Source of the DNA: Algoriphagus litoralis
Lineage (GTDB): Bacteria > Bacteroidota > Bacteroidia > Cytophagales > Cyclobacteriaceae
Length of the DNA stretch: 64,000 nt
Direction: 5' to 3'
NCBI RefSeq assembly: GCF_003259255.1
Contig: NZ_QGOL01000002.1
Location: 62,001-126,000, forward strand
Numbering within the stretch: position 1 is the stretch's first letter; each line of letters starts with the position of its first letter. The notes beneath the pieces were generated by a model that was not told the origin of the DNA, searched no databases, and was given only the letters and a program-made list of their open reading frames with translations. The position numbers and the translations under genes were made by a program. Below are positions 7,760 to 16,912 of the stretch, one piece after another.

Positions 7760-9223
7760 TTATATTTCAACTTCTCTTCCAATTCTCAAAACCTCTCTGA
7801 TCAATAAATCCATATCCTCCATGCGAGTACGCTGATTGACATTAGCTACTCGAAGGGTGTATTTGCCATTCAAAATCGTAGAACTTGGCGAGGCAATCCC
7901 TTCCTCTTGGAGTCGAAGTAAAATCTCACGATTCAAGTCCAGAAGCTGATCCTCTGAATGGCCCGGTTTGATCATCCGAAAGCAGGTGATACTCATGGAT
8001 ACCGGCGCCATCAGCTCGAGATCAGGATGGGACTCGACCAATTCTGCCAAATATTCTGCCTGCCGGTTGTTTTGGGCGATCATTTGTGCATATTTCTCTC
8101 TGCCATGCTCTTTGAGCGACATCCAGATTTTGAGCGCTTTGAATCCTCGTGAAAGTTCAAATCCGTAATTATTGATCGAATCCAAACCTCCGGATAAGCC
8201 CCGCTTCTCCTGAAGTAGGTAATTGGGAGTAATGGCAAAGGACTCCCGATGCTTATCGGCATCTCGGATCAAGGTACACCCCACTTCATAAGGGACATAC
8301 AGCCACTTATGGAGGTCAAAGGCGAGACTATCTGCTTGCTCGATAGCTTTTAGCCGGGAGGCATATTTTACATCAAGTTTTGCAAGGGCGCCATAGGCAC
8401 CATCCACATGAAACCACATCCCGTATTTCTTCGATACGACCAACAGCTCATCCATGGGATCTATTGCTCCGGTATTCACTGTACCCGAAGTGCCCACTAT
8501 GCAAAAGGGTAAAAGTCCTGCCGCCAGATCTGCCTGAATCTGAGAGTCCAATCTATCTATCAGCATTTCATATCGCTCATTTACCTCTATTTTGCGAACT
8601 GCTTCGGTCCCCAAACCGATGATTTCAGCCGCTTTTTGGACACAGGAATGGGTCTCCACAGAGCAATACAACACCAGCTGAGCTGAGGCAGCCTTCAGCC
8701 CTTTTTTCCGAATATTTTCATTCTGAAATGAATTCCTTGCCACAGTCAGTGCGGTGATATTCGCCATCGAGCCTCCACTTACTAGGATTCCAGAAGCATC
8801 CGCGGGGAAGTTCATCAGCTCCTTACACCAATTGACCACTTGCCGATCTACATACATGGCCGAATGCTCTCCGATAGCCACGTTAGGATTCATACCAGAG
8901 GCTAAAAGATCCGCCAAAACACCCAAGGGCGTTCCAGTCCCTTGAATCCAGGCAAAAAAGCGGGGATGAACATTCCCCTTGTTGTATGGAAAGATAAATT
9001 CTCTAAACTCCCGATACACCTCCTCCGGACTTTGGCCCACTTCGGGAATGGATTGTTCCAAGTGCTGTTTTACAGAGTCAGGAATAGGTTTCCAGATCTT
9101 TTCGTCGCGGATATTTTCCCAATAATCAAAAAGGTCATCGATCATCTGGTGGCCAAGTTGGCGTATAGCGGGCCAATTTTCAGGATCAAGCGTAAGGTTT
9201 TTGGTTGATTTGTTTTTTTCCAT
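7760..9223 (-). CDS. Pyridoxal-phosphate-dependent amino-acid decarboxylase (aromatic/group II type)
   Basis: About 487 aa. Group II PLP decarboxylase family (DOPA, tryptophan and glutamate decarboxylases). The PLP lysine lies in AFDLHKWLYVPYEVG. Other family motifs are NVHPRFFAWIQGTG, SGGSMANITALTVARN (phosphate binding) and WFHVDGAYGALA (Asp contacting the pyridine nitrogen). The start is taken at ATG 9223, because a longer frame to 9280 would run into the sulfatase gene and adds non-conserved sequence. It follows the sulfatase stop by 4 nt on the same strand, so the two are probably co-transcribed. The amino-acid substrate cannot be read from the sequence. Confidence 0.88.
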   Translation of the reverse strand: MEKNKSTKNLTLDPENWPAIRQLGHQMIDDLFDYWENIRDEKIWKPIPDSVKQHLEQSIPEVGQSPEEVYREFREFIFPYNKGNVHPRFFAWIQGTGTPLGVLADLLASGMNPNVAIGEHSAMYVDRQVVNWCKELMNFPADASGILVSGGSMANITALTVARNSFQNENIRKKGLKAASAQLVLYCSVETHSCVQKAAEIIGLGTEAVRKIEVNERYEMLIDRLDSQIQADLAAGLLPFCIVGTSGTVNTGAIDPMDELLVVSKKYGMWFHVDGAYGALAKLDVKYASRLKAIEQADSLAFDLHKWLYVPYEVGCTLIRDADKHRESFAITPNYLLQEKRGLSGGLDSINNYGFELSRGFKALKIWMSLKEHGREKYAQMIAQNNRQAEYLAELVESHPDLELMAPVSMSITCFRMIKPGHSEDQLLDLNREILLRLQEEGIASPSSTILNGKYTLRVANVNQRTRMEDMDLLIREVLRIGREVEI

Positions 9224-9227
9224 GAGT

Positions 9228-10994
9228 TTATTTTTCACCAGCCTCCACCGGACGAAGTCTAATGCTGTAGATATCACCAAGCCCTACCTGGGGAATATCA
9301 CTTGCAGTCACTCGAAATTCTTGAAGGCCAGGACCTAATTGGATTTTTCCAATTGAGATTAGACCCCAAGTTTGTTCAGGCGCTTCTTTTCGTGGTACTC
9401 GATCAGGGCTTGAAATAGATTTGGGGTAAAAAGCTTCCGAAAGGATCCATTCCAAGTGAGATGCTCCATGAGTCAATTTCATCTTTGCCCCAACCTGGTC
9501 TTCACTGGCAGTGTATTCCAAAAACACCTCAAATTCTCCAGAATCGAGCACATTCACCTTCCAAAAAATGCTGTCACTTTCACCCTTCCAATTGGTCAGC
9601 CAATCTTGGGCCCATCCGTGCCCTTCAAAAAACCGGATTTCTCCGGTGAATTTCGCCTCGTAGGCTGGTAAAAAAATCTCGGGGCTTTGGCTCGTGACAG
9701 GAATTGGACGATCAGCCAGATTTGGAGGAGCCACTTTTTGAAACCAAGTGAGGTACTCTTTTGAGAGCTTATCTACTGTTTCTGGAGCTTGTGAAGCCAG
9801 ATTCTCGGTTTGGTTTGGATCATCTTTTAAGTTATATAATTCAAATCCTGAATGAAGCAAAGCCAGCAGCAGCGAGTCTCTGCGGATGGCGCCAGGAAAG
9901 GGACCAAATTCACCTTGAGAGAAAGCCACATGGGAGTAGATAGCTCTGGATACGTTTTGGGGTTCACCTTTGAGCGAAGCGGCCAGACTGATCCCATCAA
10001 GACTCCGCTCTCCGTTTACCGTCAAGGAAAGTAGCTCTGCCAACGTGGGTAAAATATCAATATGCGCAGCAGGAGTATGAATTATGCTAGGAACAATGGT
10101 TCCCGGCCATTTCCAAAAAGAAGGAACACGTACGCCACCTTCATGTACAGAACCCTTGATGCCTTTCATTCCAGCATTGAATCTGTTTCCATTTGGGCCA
10201 TTGTCAGTCAGGAAAATCACCACCGTGTTTTCATCTAGATCAAGGAGTTCAAGCTTTTCCAATATCCTACCGATGTTGTGGTCAATGTTACTCACCATTC
10301 CATATACAGCTGCCAGCTCATCCTCCAGCCCTGTCATTTTGTATGGGCTATAAAACTCATCCGGAACTTGGTGGGGACTATGAGGAGTATTGAAAGCGAG
10401 GTAGGCGAAAAAAGGCTGATCCCGATTTTTGTCGATAAATTCCAAGATTTCGTCTGTCAAAACATCAGGGAGATAGCCGGGAAAAGATTGACTTTCACCA
10501 TCTTTCTCCAATTGAGTGTCAAAATAATTGGACCAGTGACCCGCCAAAAATCCGGTGAATTCATCAAAGCCTTGAGCTAATGGATGGTGCGGATAATGTT
10601 GCCCATTGTGCCATTTTCCAAAAATTCCTGTGTGATATCCATTATCCTGAAATAGCTCTCCCAGAGTATACTCTTCTGCATCCATGGTTTCCATACCATT
10701 GGAAACCGAAACGGTCCCAGTACTTAAGTGATACCTCCCAGTAAGCAAGCTAGCTCGCGTGGGTGCACAGAGCGGACTGACATAGAATCGGTCAAACTTG
10801 GCTGATTCCCTAGCCAACAGATCCAAAACCGGAGTTTTGATGTCGGGATTTTGGTGAATCCCTACATCCCCATATCCTTGATCATCAGTAAGGATGAGAA
10901 TCACGTTTGGTTTATTTTTCGTCTCCTTTTTCTCACATGAAATCAGTGCAGTCAGCAGAATCAGAAATAGAGCCAAGCTTACTAATCGGGGCAT
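9228..10994 (-). CDS. Sulfatase (arylsulfatase family), exported lipoprotein
   Basis: 588 aa. Lipoprotein signal with lipobox LTALISCEK, then the alkaline-phosphatase-like sulfatase fold. The metal-binding start is NVILILTDDQGYGDVG. The active-site signature CAPTRASLLTGRY has Cys at the formylglycine position, and HWSNYFDTQ, FNTPHSPHQ and VIFLTDNGPNG are further family motifs. An extra C-terminal domain of about 130 aa (from about residue 455) looks beta-rich and may be a carbohydrate-binding or accessory domain. It should hydrolyse sulfate esters, probably of sulfated polysaccharides, outside the cytoplasm. An anaerobic-type maturase is not seen in the window. Confidence 0.9.
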   Translation of the reverse strand: MPRLVSLALFLILLTALISCEKKETKNKPNVILILTDDQGYGDVGIHQNPDIKTPVLDLLARESAKFDRFYVSPLCAPTRASLLTGRYHLSTGTVSVSNGMETMDAEEYTLGELFQDNGYHTGIFGKWHNGQHYPHHPLAQGFDEFTGFLAGHWSNYFDTQLEKDGESQSFPGYLPDVLTDEILEFIDKNRDQPFFAYLAFNTPHSPHQVPDEFYSPYKMTGLEDELAAVYGMVSNIDHNIGRILEKLELLDLDENTVVIFLTDNGPNGNRFNAGMKGIKGSVHEGGVRVPSFWKWPGTIVPSIIHTPAAHIDILPTLAELLSLTVNGERSLDGISLAASLKGEPQNVSRAIYSHVAFSQGEFGPFPGAIRRDSLLLALLHSGFELYNLKDDPNQTENLASQAPETVDKLSKEYLTWFQKVAPPNLADRPIPVTSQSPEIFLPAYEAKFTGEIRFFEGHGWAQDWLTNWKGESDSIFWKVNVLDSGEFEVFLEYTASEDQVGAKMKLTHGASHLEWILSEAFYPKSISSPDRVPRKEAPEQTWGLISIGKIQLGPGLQEFRVTASDIPQVGLGDIYSIRLRPVEAGEK

Positions 10995-11004
10995 TTTTGG
11001 GTTT

Positions 11005-11373
11005 TCATTTCTTGAAAATAAAGTAAACTGCCAGTATTAAAAAGATCGCTCCGATTAGATGGTTGAGTTTCAGGGTTTCATTTTTGAACGCAATCAAAGT
11101 AAAGATCATGAAAATCACCAAAGTAATGACTTCCTGCAGGACCTTCAGTTGGACTAGAGAAAAGGGTCCACCATTTCCTGAAAAGCCTATCTTATTTGCC
11201 GGCACTTGAAACAGGTATTCAAAAAGCGCGATCCCCCAACTAATCAGAATCACCGAAACCAGGCCCAGCTTGCTAAACCATTTCCACTCGGCAAATTTCA
11301 GATGGCCATACCAAGCGAGCGTCATAAAGGTGTTGGATAGGACAAGTAGTCCTATCGTGAAAAGAGCTTTCAT
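11005..11373 (-). CDS. DUF486 (DMT-superfamily-like) four-helix membrane protein
   Basis: 122 aa with four hydrophobic segments. It matches the DUF486 pattern: an N-terminal helix with SNTFMTLAWYGHLKF, the loop EYLFQVPANKIGF, then QLKVLQEVITLVIF and a C-terminal helix ending in YFIFKK. The function of the family is unknown; it is distantly related to small multidrug/EmrE-like transporters. It is 10 nt upstream of the sulfatase gene on the same strand and may be part of that transcript. Confidence 0.82.
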   Translation of the reverse strand: MKALFTIGLLVLSNTFMTLAWYGHLKFAEWKWFSKLGLVSVILISWGIALFEYLFQVPANKIGFSGNGGPFSLVQLKVLQEVITLVIFMIFTLIAFKNETLKLNHLIGAIFLILAVYFIFKK

Positions 11374-11384
11374 TTGTATTTAAG

Positions 11385-12125
11385 TTAGTCTATCGAGTCG
11401 GTAAAAAAGTCCGAGTCTTCTTTCATCAAAGATTCATATTTTTTGATCCAAAAAAACATCAGTGGAGAGTATAGCATATACGCCATACCTCCCCAAAAAG
11501 AAGCCCATATAAAACTCCATTTTCTAAATAGTATAATAATGAGGATGGAGAAGATCGGTACACCACACATGATCACCATTCGCCACAGGTGCATCCTTGT
11601 ATGAATTACTTCCTTTGAATTTAATCTGAGTTTGAGTCGGATTTTAAACACCCTGATGTAAAGGAGAAGCATCGTAAAATATATCCCAAATGCCACGAAC
11701 CCGTAAAAGATCATCAAATCGGGAACTTGGTTTCCTTTTATTTGGAGTTGAAGGTCAGTTTGAAAGATTAAATTGGTCAAAAATAAAGTCCAAAACCTCA
11801 GGGGATAGACATAAAAAATGACCAGCGCGATGAAGAGAATATTAAGGGAAACAATGACGGAATCTGCCAATCCGTATAGCACTGAAAATTTCACGTGCTC
11901 TCTCCAAATCAGCGTAAGAAAAGCTATGCTGACTAAAAACGCTGGGAGAGTTTTGGTAAAAGTTACCATATCTCCAAAAGAATTGGGATTAGTCAGATTA
12001 AAGATGAGCAAGGTAATCGCAATGCCAAATACGGCATCTGTCAGTCCATCCAATCGATCGGGATTTTCACCTCTGTAGTGAAACCAAGGGTTTTTATTCG
12101 GCGCAGGAAAAATTCGACTAGCCAT
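11385..12125 (-). CDS. TMEM175-like (DUF1211) membrane protein, possible K+ channel
   Basis: About 246 aa with six hydrophobic segments. The first helix carries DRLDGLTDAVFGIAITLLIF, which corresponds to the R-x3-FSD-x-V-F-x-I-A-I-T signature of bacterial TMEM175 potassium channels, with FSD replaced by LTD. WREHVKF in helix 3 matches the conserved W-x2-H region. Start taken at ATG 12125; an in-frame TTG at 12140 would add five residues. The changed FSD motif may affect gating or selectivity, so channel function is an inference. It lies 11 nt upstream of the DUF486 gene. Confidence 0.72.
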   Translation of the reverse strand: MASRIFPAPNKNPWFHYRGENPDRLDGLTDAVFGIAITLLIFNLTNPNSFGDMVTFTKTLPAFLVSIAFLTLIWREHVKFSVLYGLADSVIVSLNILFIALVIFYVYPLRFWTLFLTNLIFQTDLQLQIKGNQVPDLMIFYGFVAFGIYFTMLLLYIRVFKIRLKLRLNSKEVIHTRMHLWRMVIMCGVPIFSILIIILFRKWSFIWASFWGGMAYMLYSPLMFFWIKKYESLMKEDSDFFTDSID

Positions 12126-12233
12126 ATTTTTTTGATTCAAAATACGGATTGCTCCCAGTAAAAAAAACCTTCTGACTTACTGATAATCAGAAAATTCTTG
12201 GAATTTATATTAATCCTACTGGTCAGAGAGGGT

Positions 12234-13013
12234 TCAGAGCCCCCACTGTTTTTCCAAGTCATGAAGTGGCTTTAAGGAAACTTCCGTACCTGCCTCACCA
12301 TGATTTGCGTAATCAAAAGGATTATCCAAATCCTTGATCAGGAGAATCATGTAATAGATCAAAAAAGTAACCAATATGGTCAGAAATAAGGAGGCATAAA
12401 ACGGGGTTATTTTTATCAAAATAAGCCCAATACCCGTCAAAAATCCCATTGCCTCCACAATCGCATAAGCAGATCCCACAAATGAGGTATCCCGGATTGT
12501 ATCAATTCTCAACACCATCTTGCGGATAGCATTTTGCTCACTTTTCATTTTGATGAGGTAATTTGGCTGTACCCCTTCTTTTTCAAGGAGCACAAAAAAA
12601 TCATTCATTCCACTGATTTTCTCCAGGAGGATCAGCGTTCGCTCCTTTTTATAAAACCAAGCACTCAAAGCTGCGAGAAGCATTCGATAATAGTCAAATA
12701 ATTCCTTAGCAGAAGCTGAATCTTTGGCTTTCCAGATCGTGTACGTATCATCCCACATGGACCGCAAAGAAGCGGTAAGCTCACTGGGGAGTTTCTCAGA
12801 CTCTTTAAAATCGGAAAGTACGCCACTGATCAAAAACCCAATCAAAAAAATCGTGCCTGCCACCAAACTGGTAAAGAGCGTATTGAGCTCCATGACTTCC
12901 AAATCTGCTAAATGAGCTGCAGTTTTTAGACCCGCAATTCCCAAAACAAGTGGGAGAACTTTGCCCACAAGGGACCATTTCTGAAACAGTTGCTTGAATC
13001 GATCTTTTGGCAT
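12234..13013 (-). CDS. Membrane protein of unknown function, two-pairs-of-helices topology
   Basis: 259 aa. There are two N-terminal hydrophobic helices (about 15-32 and 48-66), a soluble helical middle of about 110 aa, and two C-terminal helices (about 180-230) ending in LIKDLDNPFDY. The split topology and the D-L-D-N-P-F motif resemble bestrophin-like/DUF4239 proteins, but I cannot confirm the family. It is on the same strand as, and 108 nt upstream of, the TMEM175-like gene, so three membrane-protein genes lie in a row. Confidence 0.65.
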   Translation of the reverse strand: MPKDRFKQLFQKWSLVGKVLPLVLGIAGLKTAAHLADLEVMELNTLFTSLVAGTIFLIGFLISGVLSDFKESEKLPSELTASLRSMWDDTYTIWKAKDSASAKELFDYYRMLLAALSAWFYKKERTLILLEKISGMNDFFVLLEKEGVQPNYLIKMKSEQNAIRKMVLRIDTIRDTSFVGSAYAIVEAMGFLTGIGLILIKITPFYASLFLTILVTFLIYYMILLIKDLDNPFDYANHGEAGTEVSLKPLHDLEKQWGL

Positions 13014-13149
13014 GGAAATTTAAAGCAAGCGATTTACTTTAAATTCGACGAAATATTCTGCACGCAATATTATTTTTTCTTTAAGGTTTTGGCAATCATA
13101 CTGATTACCCAAATAAAGTTCTTCTCAGCAGGTCTAACAGTTAAAAAAA

Positions 13150-14085
13150 TCAGTCTAATCCAGTATCGTTTCGGACTTTTTGGATCAAGCTTCCTCTTTT
13201 TCCCCACGCTTTTCGCCATCGAACTGCCGAAGGGTGAATTTTCAGCTGCTTCAGTATCCAGTCGAAAGGCAAACCAATCACTCTTTTGAATAGGATTTTT
13301 GGTTGGAAAAAAAGCTGTGACTGCAAGTCCTTGTAGGCCCAAATTGAGGCTTTTTCCAGAAGTTGGGCTTTCATTTCATTGTCACGAAGCCTTTTGGAAA
13401 AATAGTCATGCTCATGACTGAACTTTTTTTTGTAGGAGTTTTTCCTTTCCCCGCTCAAGATAATCAAGCTCCCGACTCTACTCGGAAAATGAAACTGGAT
13501 TCCAGCCAAAAACGCTCTAAAAATCCATTCTTGTGAAGGAGTGATGTACAAGTCTTTTTCCAACTTCCAAGGACCAAGCTTTGGAACTACTTCCTTTTTC
13601 AAAAACCAGGTGGAAGCCACGCTAAAAACATTGGTAGAAAACTTCCCGTCCGGGTGGACACTACACAATTGGACCGGATACCTGCCCGCATCAAAATCTG
13701 CCCGATTTGACATCAGGATTTTAATGCCAGGAACTATGAGAAATTCAGCTCCAGATTTTTCAATCTCCTCAATGGACTGCGAGAGATGATCGGGGAAAAA
13801 CAAATCATCCTGATTGAGAAAGGCAATGTATTTCCCACTAGCCTTTTGCAAGCCAAAGTTGTTGGGAGTGGCTTGTTGACCGCTGTTTTTTTCCAGATTG
13901 TAAAAGTGAATTCTAGGATCAGAAAATCCCAAAACCACTGCCTCCGTATCATCAGTACAGCAATCACCTACCACGACAAGTTCCCAATCCTGAAAGTCAG
14001 AATCCAGGACAGACTGAATCGCATGTTTCAGCAAATGGCTGGAGTTGTAAGTAGCAGAGATGATGGAAACTAGTGGGAAATTCAT
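13150..14085 (-). CDS. Glycosyltransferase family 2
   Basis: 311 aa. N-terminal GT-A fold: VSIISATYNSSHLLKHAIQSVLDSD (strand-loop-helix for the nucleotide) and the FLNQDDLFFPDH motif, whose DD corresponds to the DXD-type metal site. The C-terminal part is basic and amphipathic and may touch the membrane. Donor and acceptor are unknown. It starts 7 nt after the FAD oxidoreductase gene stops, so the two are almost certainly co-transcribed, probably for a cell-envelope glycan. Confidence 0.85.
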   Translation of the reverse strand: MNFPLVSIISATYNSSHLLKHAIQSVLDSDFQDWELVVVGDCCTDDTEAVVLGFSDPRIHFYNLEKNSGQQATPNNFGLQKASGKYIAFLNQDDLFFPDHLSQSIEEIEKSGAEFLIVPGIKILMSNRADFDAGRYPVQLCSVHPDGKFSTNVFSVASTWFLKKEVVPKLGPWKLEKDLYITPSQEWIFRAFLAGIQFHFPSRVGSLIILSGERKNSYKKKFSHEHDYFSKRLRDNEMKAQLLEKASIWAYKDLQSQLFFQPKILFKRVIGLPFDWILKQLKIHPSAVRWRKAWGKRGSLIQKVRNDTGLD

Positions 14086-14092
14086 AGTCGTC

Positions 14093-15322
14093 TCAGCCTT
14101 TTCCCTCTAGTCTGTCGGCGACCTTCATCGCCAAGTAGGGGATGATGGTATATTTCCCTGTATCGACAGTGTGATAGTTGCCAAAGGATCGAATCCCAAC
14201 CTCAAATCGCTCATGCAGTCTACTCTCATTTTTATCCACATCCACAGTGCCCAAGGCCAGTATGTCTCCACCAACGGGGTCGACTGCTTCTAGTGGAAAT
14301 TTCAAGTTGCCCAATGCTGGAACCCGTTCTTTTAGCGCCTCAAAACTTCGCTGAAAAACATCCATTCGCTCATCTTCTGAATATATAGTATCCCAATCTG
14401 GCGGCCGATAATCCTCCGACCAACCAGTCCGGCCTACTGGATACCAAGACATGAATACGCCTCTTTCGAGAAAATTGACTGTGTCACCAAATGCACCGAG
14501 CACTATCGTTGTGGAAGGCAAATCTTGTTTTTCGAGTGGCACCAAGATTTTGTTTGCAAACTTGTAGCGATGCGACCACTTTCCAAGGGGTTCGATGCCC
14601 ATAGTCCTGTCTATTTCTAACAGCCCATTCCATGTGGCATTAATCACATCTGAATACTCTTCTTCTATTTGCAAACCTGCATTTCGAGAAATCACTTTCA
14701 AGCGCTCCTTGACTTTGGCTACAGCTTCGACTTTTGTATTTAAAATGAGGTTGATATTGGGATCAGATAAAATCGCCTCAGTTAATTTCTCTGCGATATA
14801 CCTTGGGTCTACAGCGTACTCAGTCGTCTCAAAAATATCATCGATAAACTCGGGATTCCCAATATCCTGCATCTTGGACTTCGGCAATAATTTCGCCTCA
14901 AGCGAATCAAACAGCCCGAGATATTTTTTCTTTCCTCCGCCTGATAACTCAGCAAATACCTGACAGCATTTTTGGTAATGAGCATTCAGTTCGGTGGCGT
15001 TTAAGAGGGAACCTTTGTGAACTAGGTAGTAAAAAGGGGAAGAAATCATTTCCTCGGGTTTCACATCTACCCAGCGCTGGAGGTACTCCATAAAATGAAC
15101 TGCTCCGATCAACATGCTATTTGCCGTATGAAAACTTTTATCCATAGCATAGATAAACCCTACGTGAACCTTTCCTTCATTGGCGTAGCTGGCTTTTTTA
15201 AGGGGGGCTGAATGCTCTTCGTAGAGATCTACCTTGTATCCCCTTTGGGACAGTTCTAAAGCGACACAGGCTCCTAGACCCCCTGCTCCTAGGATGGCAA
15301 TTCTTTGATTCTTAGTGGACAA
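14093..15322 (-). CDS. FAD-dependent oxidoreductase (DAO family)
   Basis: 409 aa. The N-terminus has the dinucleotide-binding motif RIAILGAGGLGACVALELSQ followed by an acidic strand end (VDLYEE), as in D-amino-acid-oxidase-type flavoproteins. The central region ATTEYAVDPRYIAEKLTEAI-like (FETTEYAVDPRY) and a C-terminal G-rich segment fit the DAO fold. The start codon is TTG at 15322, because a stop lies upstream in frame and there is no ATG before the Rossmann motif. It lies 41 nt downstream of radA and 7 nt before a glycosyltransferase gene. It might oxidise a sugar or amine on an envelope polymer; the substrate is unknown. Confidence 0.78.
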   Translation of the reverse strand: MSTKNQRIAILGAGGLGACVALELSQRGYKVDLYEEHSAPLKKASYANEGKVHVGFIYAMDKSFHTANSMLIGAVHFMEYLQRWVDVKPEEMISSPFYYLVHKGSLLNATELNAHYQKCCQVFAELSGGGKKKYLGLFDSLEAKLLPKSKMQDIGNPEFIDDIFETTEYAVDPRYIAEKLTEAILSDPNINLILNTKVEAVAKVKERLKVISRNAGLQIEEEYSDVINATWNGLLEIDRTMGIEPLGKWSHRYKFANKILVPLEKQDLPSTTIVLGAFGDTVNFLERGVFMSWYPVGRTGWSEDYRPPDWDTIYSEDERMDVFQRSFEALKERVPALGNLKFPLEAVDPVGGDILALGTVDVDKNESRLHERFEVGIRSFGNYHTVDTGKYTIIPYLAMKVADRLEGKG

Positions 15323-15363
15323 AATAGAATGAGTTTGGTGGTTAGGTTTTTGAAATTAGAAAT

Positions 15364-16737
15364 TTAAAAAATCAACTGGTACATCTCTTCAAGCTTGCTG
15401 ACCTGAATGACTTCGATTTTGAATTTCTTCAGATCAAGTCCTTTGACAGCATATTTGGACACCATTATTTTTTTGAAGCCGAGTTTTTCTGCTTCTGCGA
15501 TCCGGTTTTCGATGCGGGAAACTGCACGAATCTCTCCTCCCAATCCCACTTCTCCTGCGAAAGAAATATTCTCAGAAACCGGCGTATCCTCATAGCTGGA
15601 AATCAGCGATGCACAGACCGCCAAGTCCAGACCCGGATCATCGACCCGAAGTCCTCCTGCCACATTCAAAAACACATCTTGCTGGCCCAAGCGCATTCCT
15701 CCACGTTTTTCCAAGACAGCCAAAAGCATATTTAGTCGCTTGGCATCGTGACCGGTACTGCTTCGCTGGGGTGTGCCGTAAGTCGCCGGACTGACCAAAG
15801 ACTGAATCTCAATCAAAAGTGGGCGATTCCCTTCCATCATCGCTCCGATTGCGACTCCATTCAGGACTTCCTCCCGCTGAGTCAGCAAAATCTCCGAAGG
15901 GTTGGAAACCGAGCGAAGACCCTCCGCTCGCATCTCGTAGATGCCGAGTTCATGGGTCGAGCCAAATCGATTCTTTGAAGTCCTAAGGATCCGATAGGTC
16001 AAATGCCGATCTCCTTCGAATTGCAAAACCGTATCAACCATGTGTTCGAGGACTTTTGGTCCGGCGATGGACCCATCTTTGGTGATGTGCCCAATCAGGA
16101 AAACAGGTGTTCCGGTTTCTTTGGCGAATTTCATCAGCTCAGCGGTACATTCTCGCACTTGGGAAACAGATCCCGCTGCTGATTCGACGTATTGGCTATT
16201 CAATGTTTGAATGGAATCTATGACCAAAAAGTCAGGTTTGAGCACGTCGATCTGCTGGAAAATCTGCTGGGTGTTTGTTTCGGAAAGAACGTAGCAATCC
16301 GGATTTTTGGCTTCCATCCGATCCGCACGCATTTTGATTTGAGCTTCACTTTCCTCACCGGAGACGTATAGGATCGTTTTCCCCTTCAAAATCAAGGCAA
16401 TCTGCAGCATCAAAGTCGACTTGCCGATTCCAGGTTCCCCGCCGATCAGCACCAAAGACCCAGGAACAATTCCTCCTCCAAGTACACGATCCAATTCAGG
16501 ATCGCCAGTGATCCAGCGGGCTTGCTCCTCGTAGTTTACCTCGCTGATTTTTTGTGGGGAATTGGCCTTTTTTATTCCAGTACCTTGGGGTTTCCAGCTT
16601 CCCTTTCCTGTCTCTTCTTTTTGGACGATTTCCTCCACGTAGGTATTCCATTCTCCACAGGCAGGACATCGGCCGATCCATTTGGGACTTTGAGCACCGC
16701 AGTTTTGACAGAAAAAGGTGGTTTTTACTTTAGCCAT
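15364..16737 (-). CDS. radA: DNA repair protein RadA
   Basis: 457 aa, standard length. An N-terminal C4 zinc finger (FFCQNCGAQSPKWIGRCPACGEW) is followed by a RecA-like ATPase domain with Walker A GEPGIGKSTL and Walker B-type FLVIDSIQ. The RadA-specific KNRFG motif is next, then a C-terminal Lon-like domain from about residue 290 (NVAGGLRVDDPGLDLAV, EVGLGGEIRAV). RadA processes recombination intermediates by driving branch migration as a hexameric helicase. It is the first gene of a group on the minus strand, with the FAD oxidoreductase and glycosyltransferase downstream. Confidence 0.96.
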   Translation of the reverse strand: MAKVKTTFFCQNCGAQSPKWIGRCPACGEWNTYVEEIVQKEETGKGSWKPQGTGIKKANSPQKISEVNYEEQARWITGDPELDRVLGGGIVPGSLVLIGGEPGIGKSTLMLQIALILKGKTILYVSGEESEAQIKMRADRMEAKNPDCYVLSETNTQQIFQQIDVLKPDFLVIDSIQTLNSQYVESAAGSVSQVRECTAELMKFAKETGTPVFLIGHITKDGSIAGPKVLEHMVDTVLQFEGDRHLTYRILRTSKNRFGSTHELGIYEMRAEGLRSVSNPSEILLTQREEVLNGVAIGAMMEGNRPLLIEIQSLVSPATYGTPQRSSTGHDAKRLNMLLAVLEKRGGMRLGQQDVFLNVAGGLRVDDPGLDLAVCASLISSYEDTPVSENISFAGEVGLGGEIRAVSRIENRIAEAEKLGFKKIMVSKYAVKGLDLKKFKIEVIQVSKLEEMYQLIF

Positions 16738-16876
16738 TTGGAGGTACGAATTACGATTTTTGATTTACGAGGGTATGGAGAACTTCAAAGAAAAAGAATA
16801 GTAGTCACACTTTTCAGCTCCTTCTACTTACAAAATAGTGTTAATACCTTTTAATTTGGCTTCTCTGCCTTCCGGA

Positions 16877-16895
16877 CAGGCTGGCGCTCAGCCTG
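16877..16895. repeat. Perfect 7-bp hairpin between polA and radA
   Basis: CAGGCTG, 5-nt loop, CAGCCTG. There is no T-run on either side, so it is not an evident terminator. It lies in the 270-bp spacer between the end of polA and the start of radA; the rest of the spacer holds CTTGATAC octamers (16913-17001) and no gene that I can support. Confidence 0.4.
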
Positions 16896-16912
16896 ACAGT
16901 AAAGCCTTACAT

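Noticed and set aside
13070..13342. 90-aa open frame overlapping the end of the family-2 glycosyltransferase gene
   Set aside because: It overlaps coding sequence on the same strand in another frame and has no recognisable domain.
16877..16895. Hairpin between polA and radA considered as a polA terminator
   Set aside because: No T-run follows on the minus strand and it is more than 110 nt from the polA stop.
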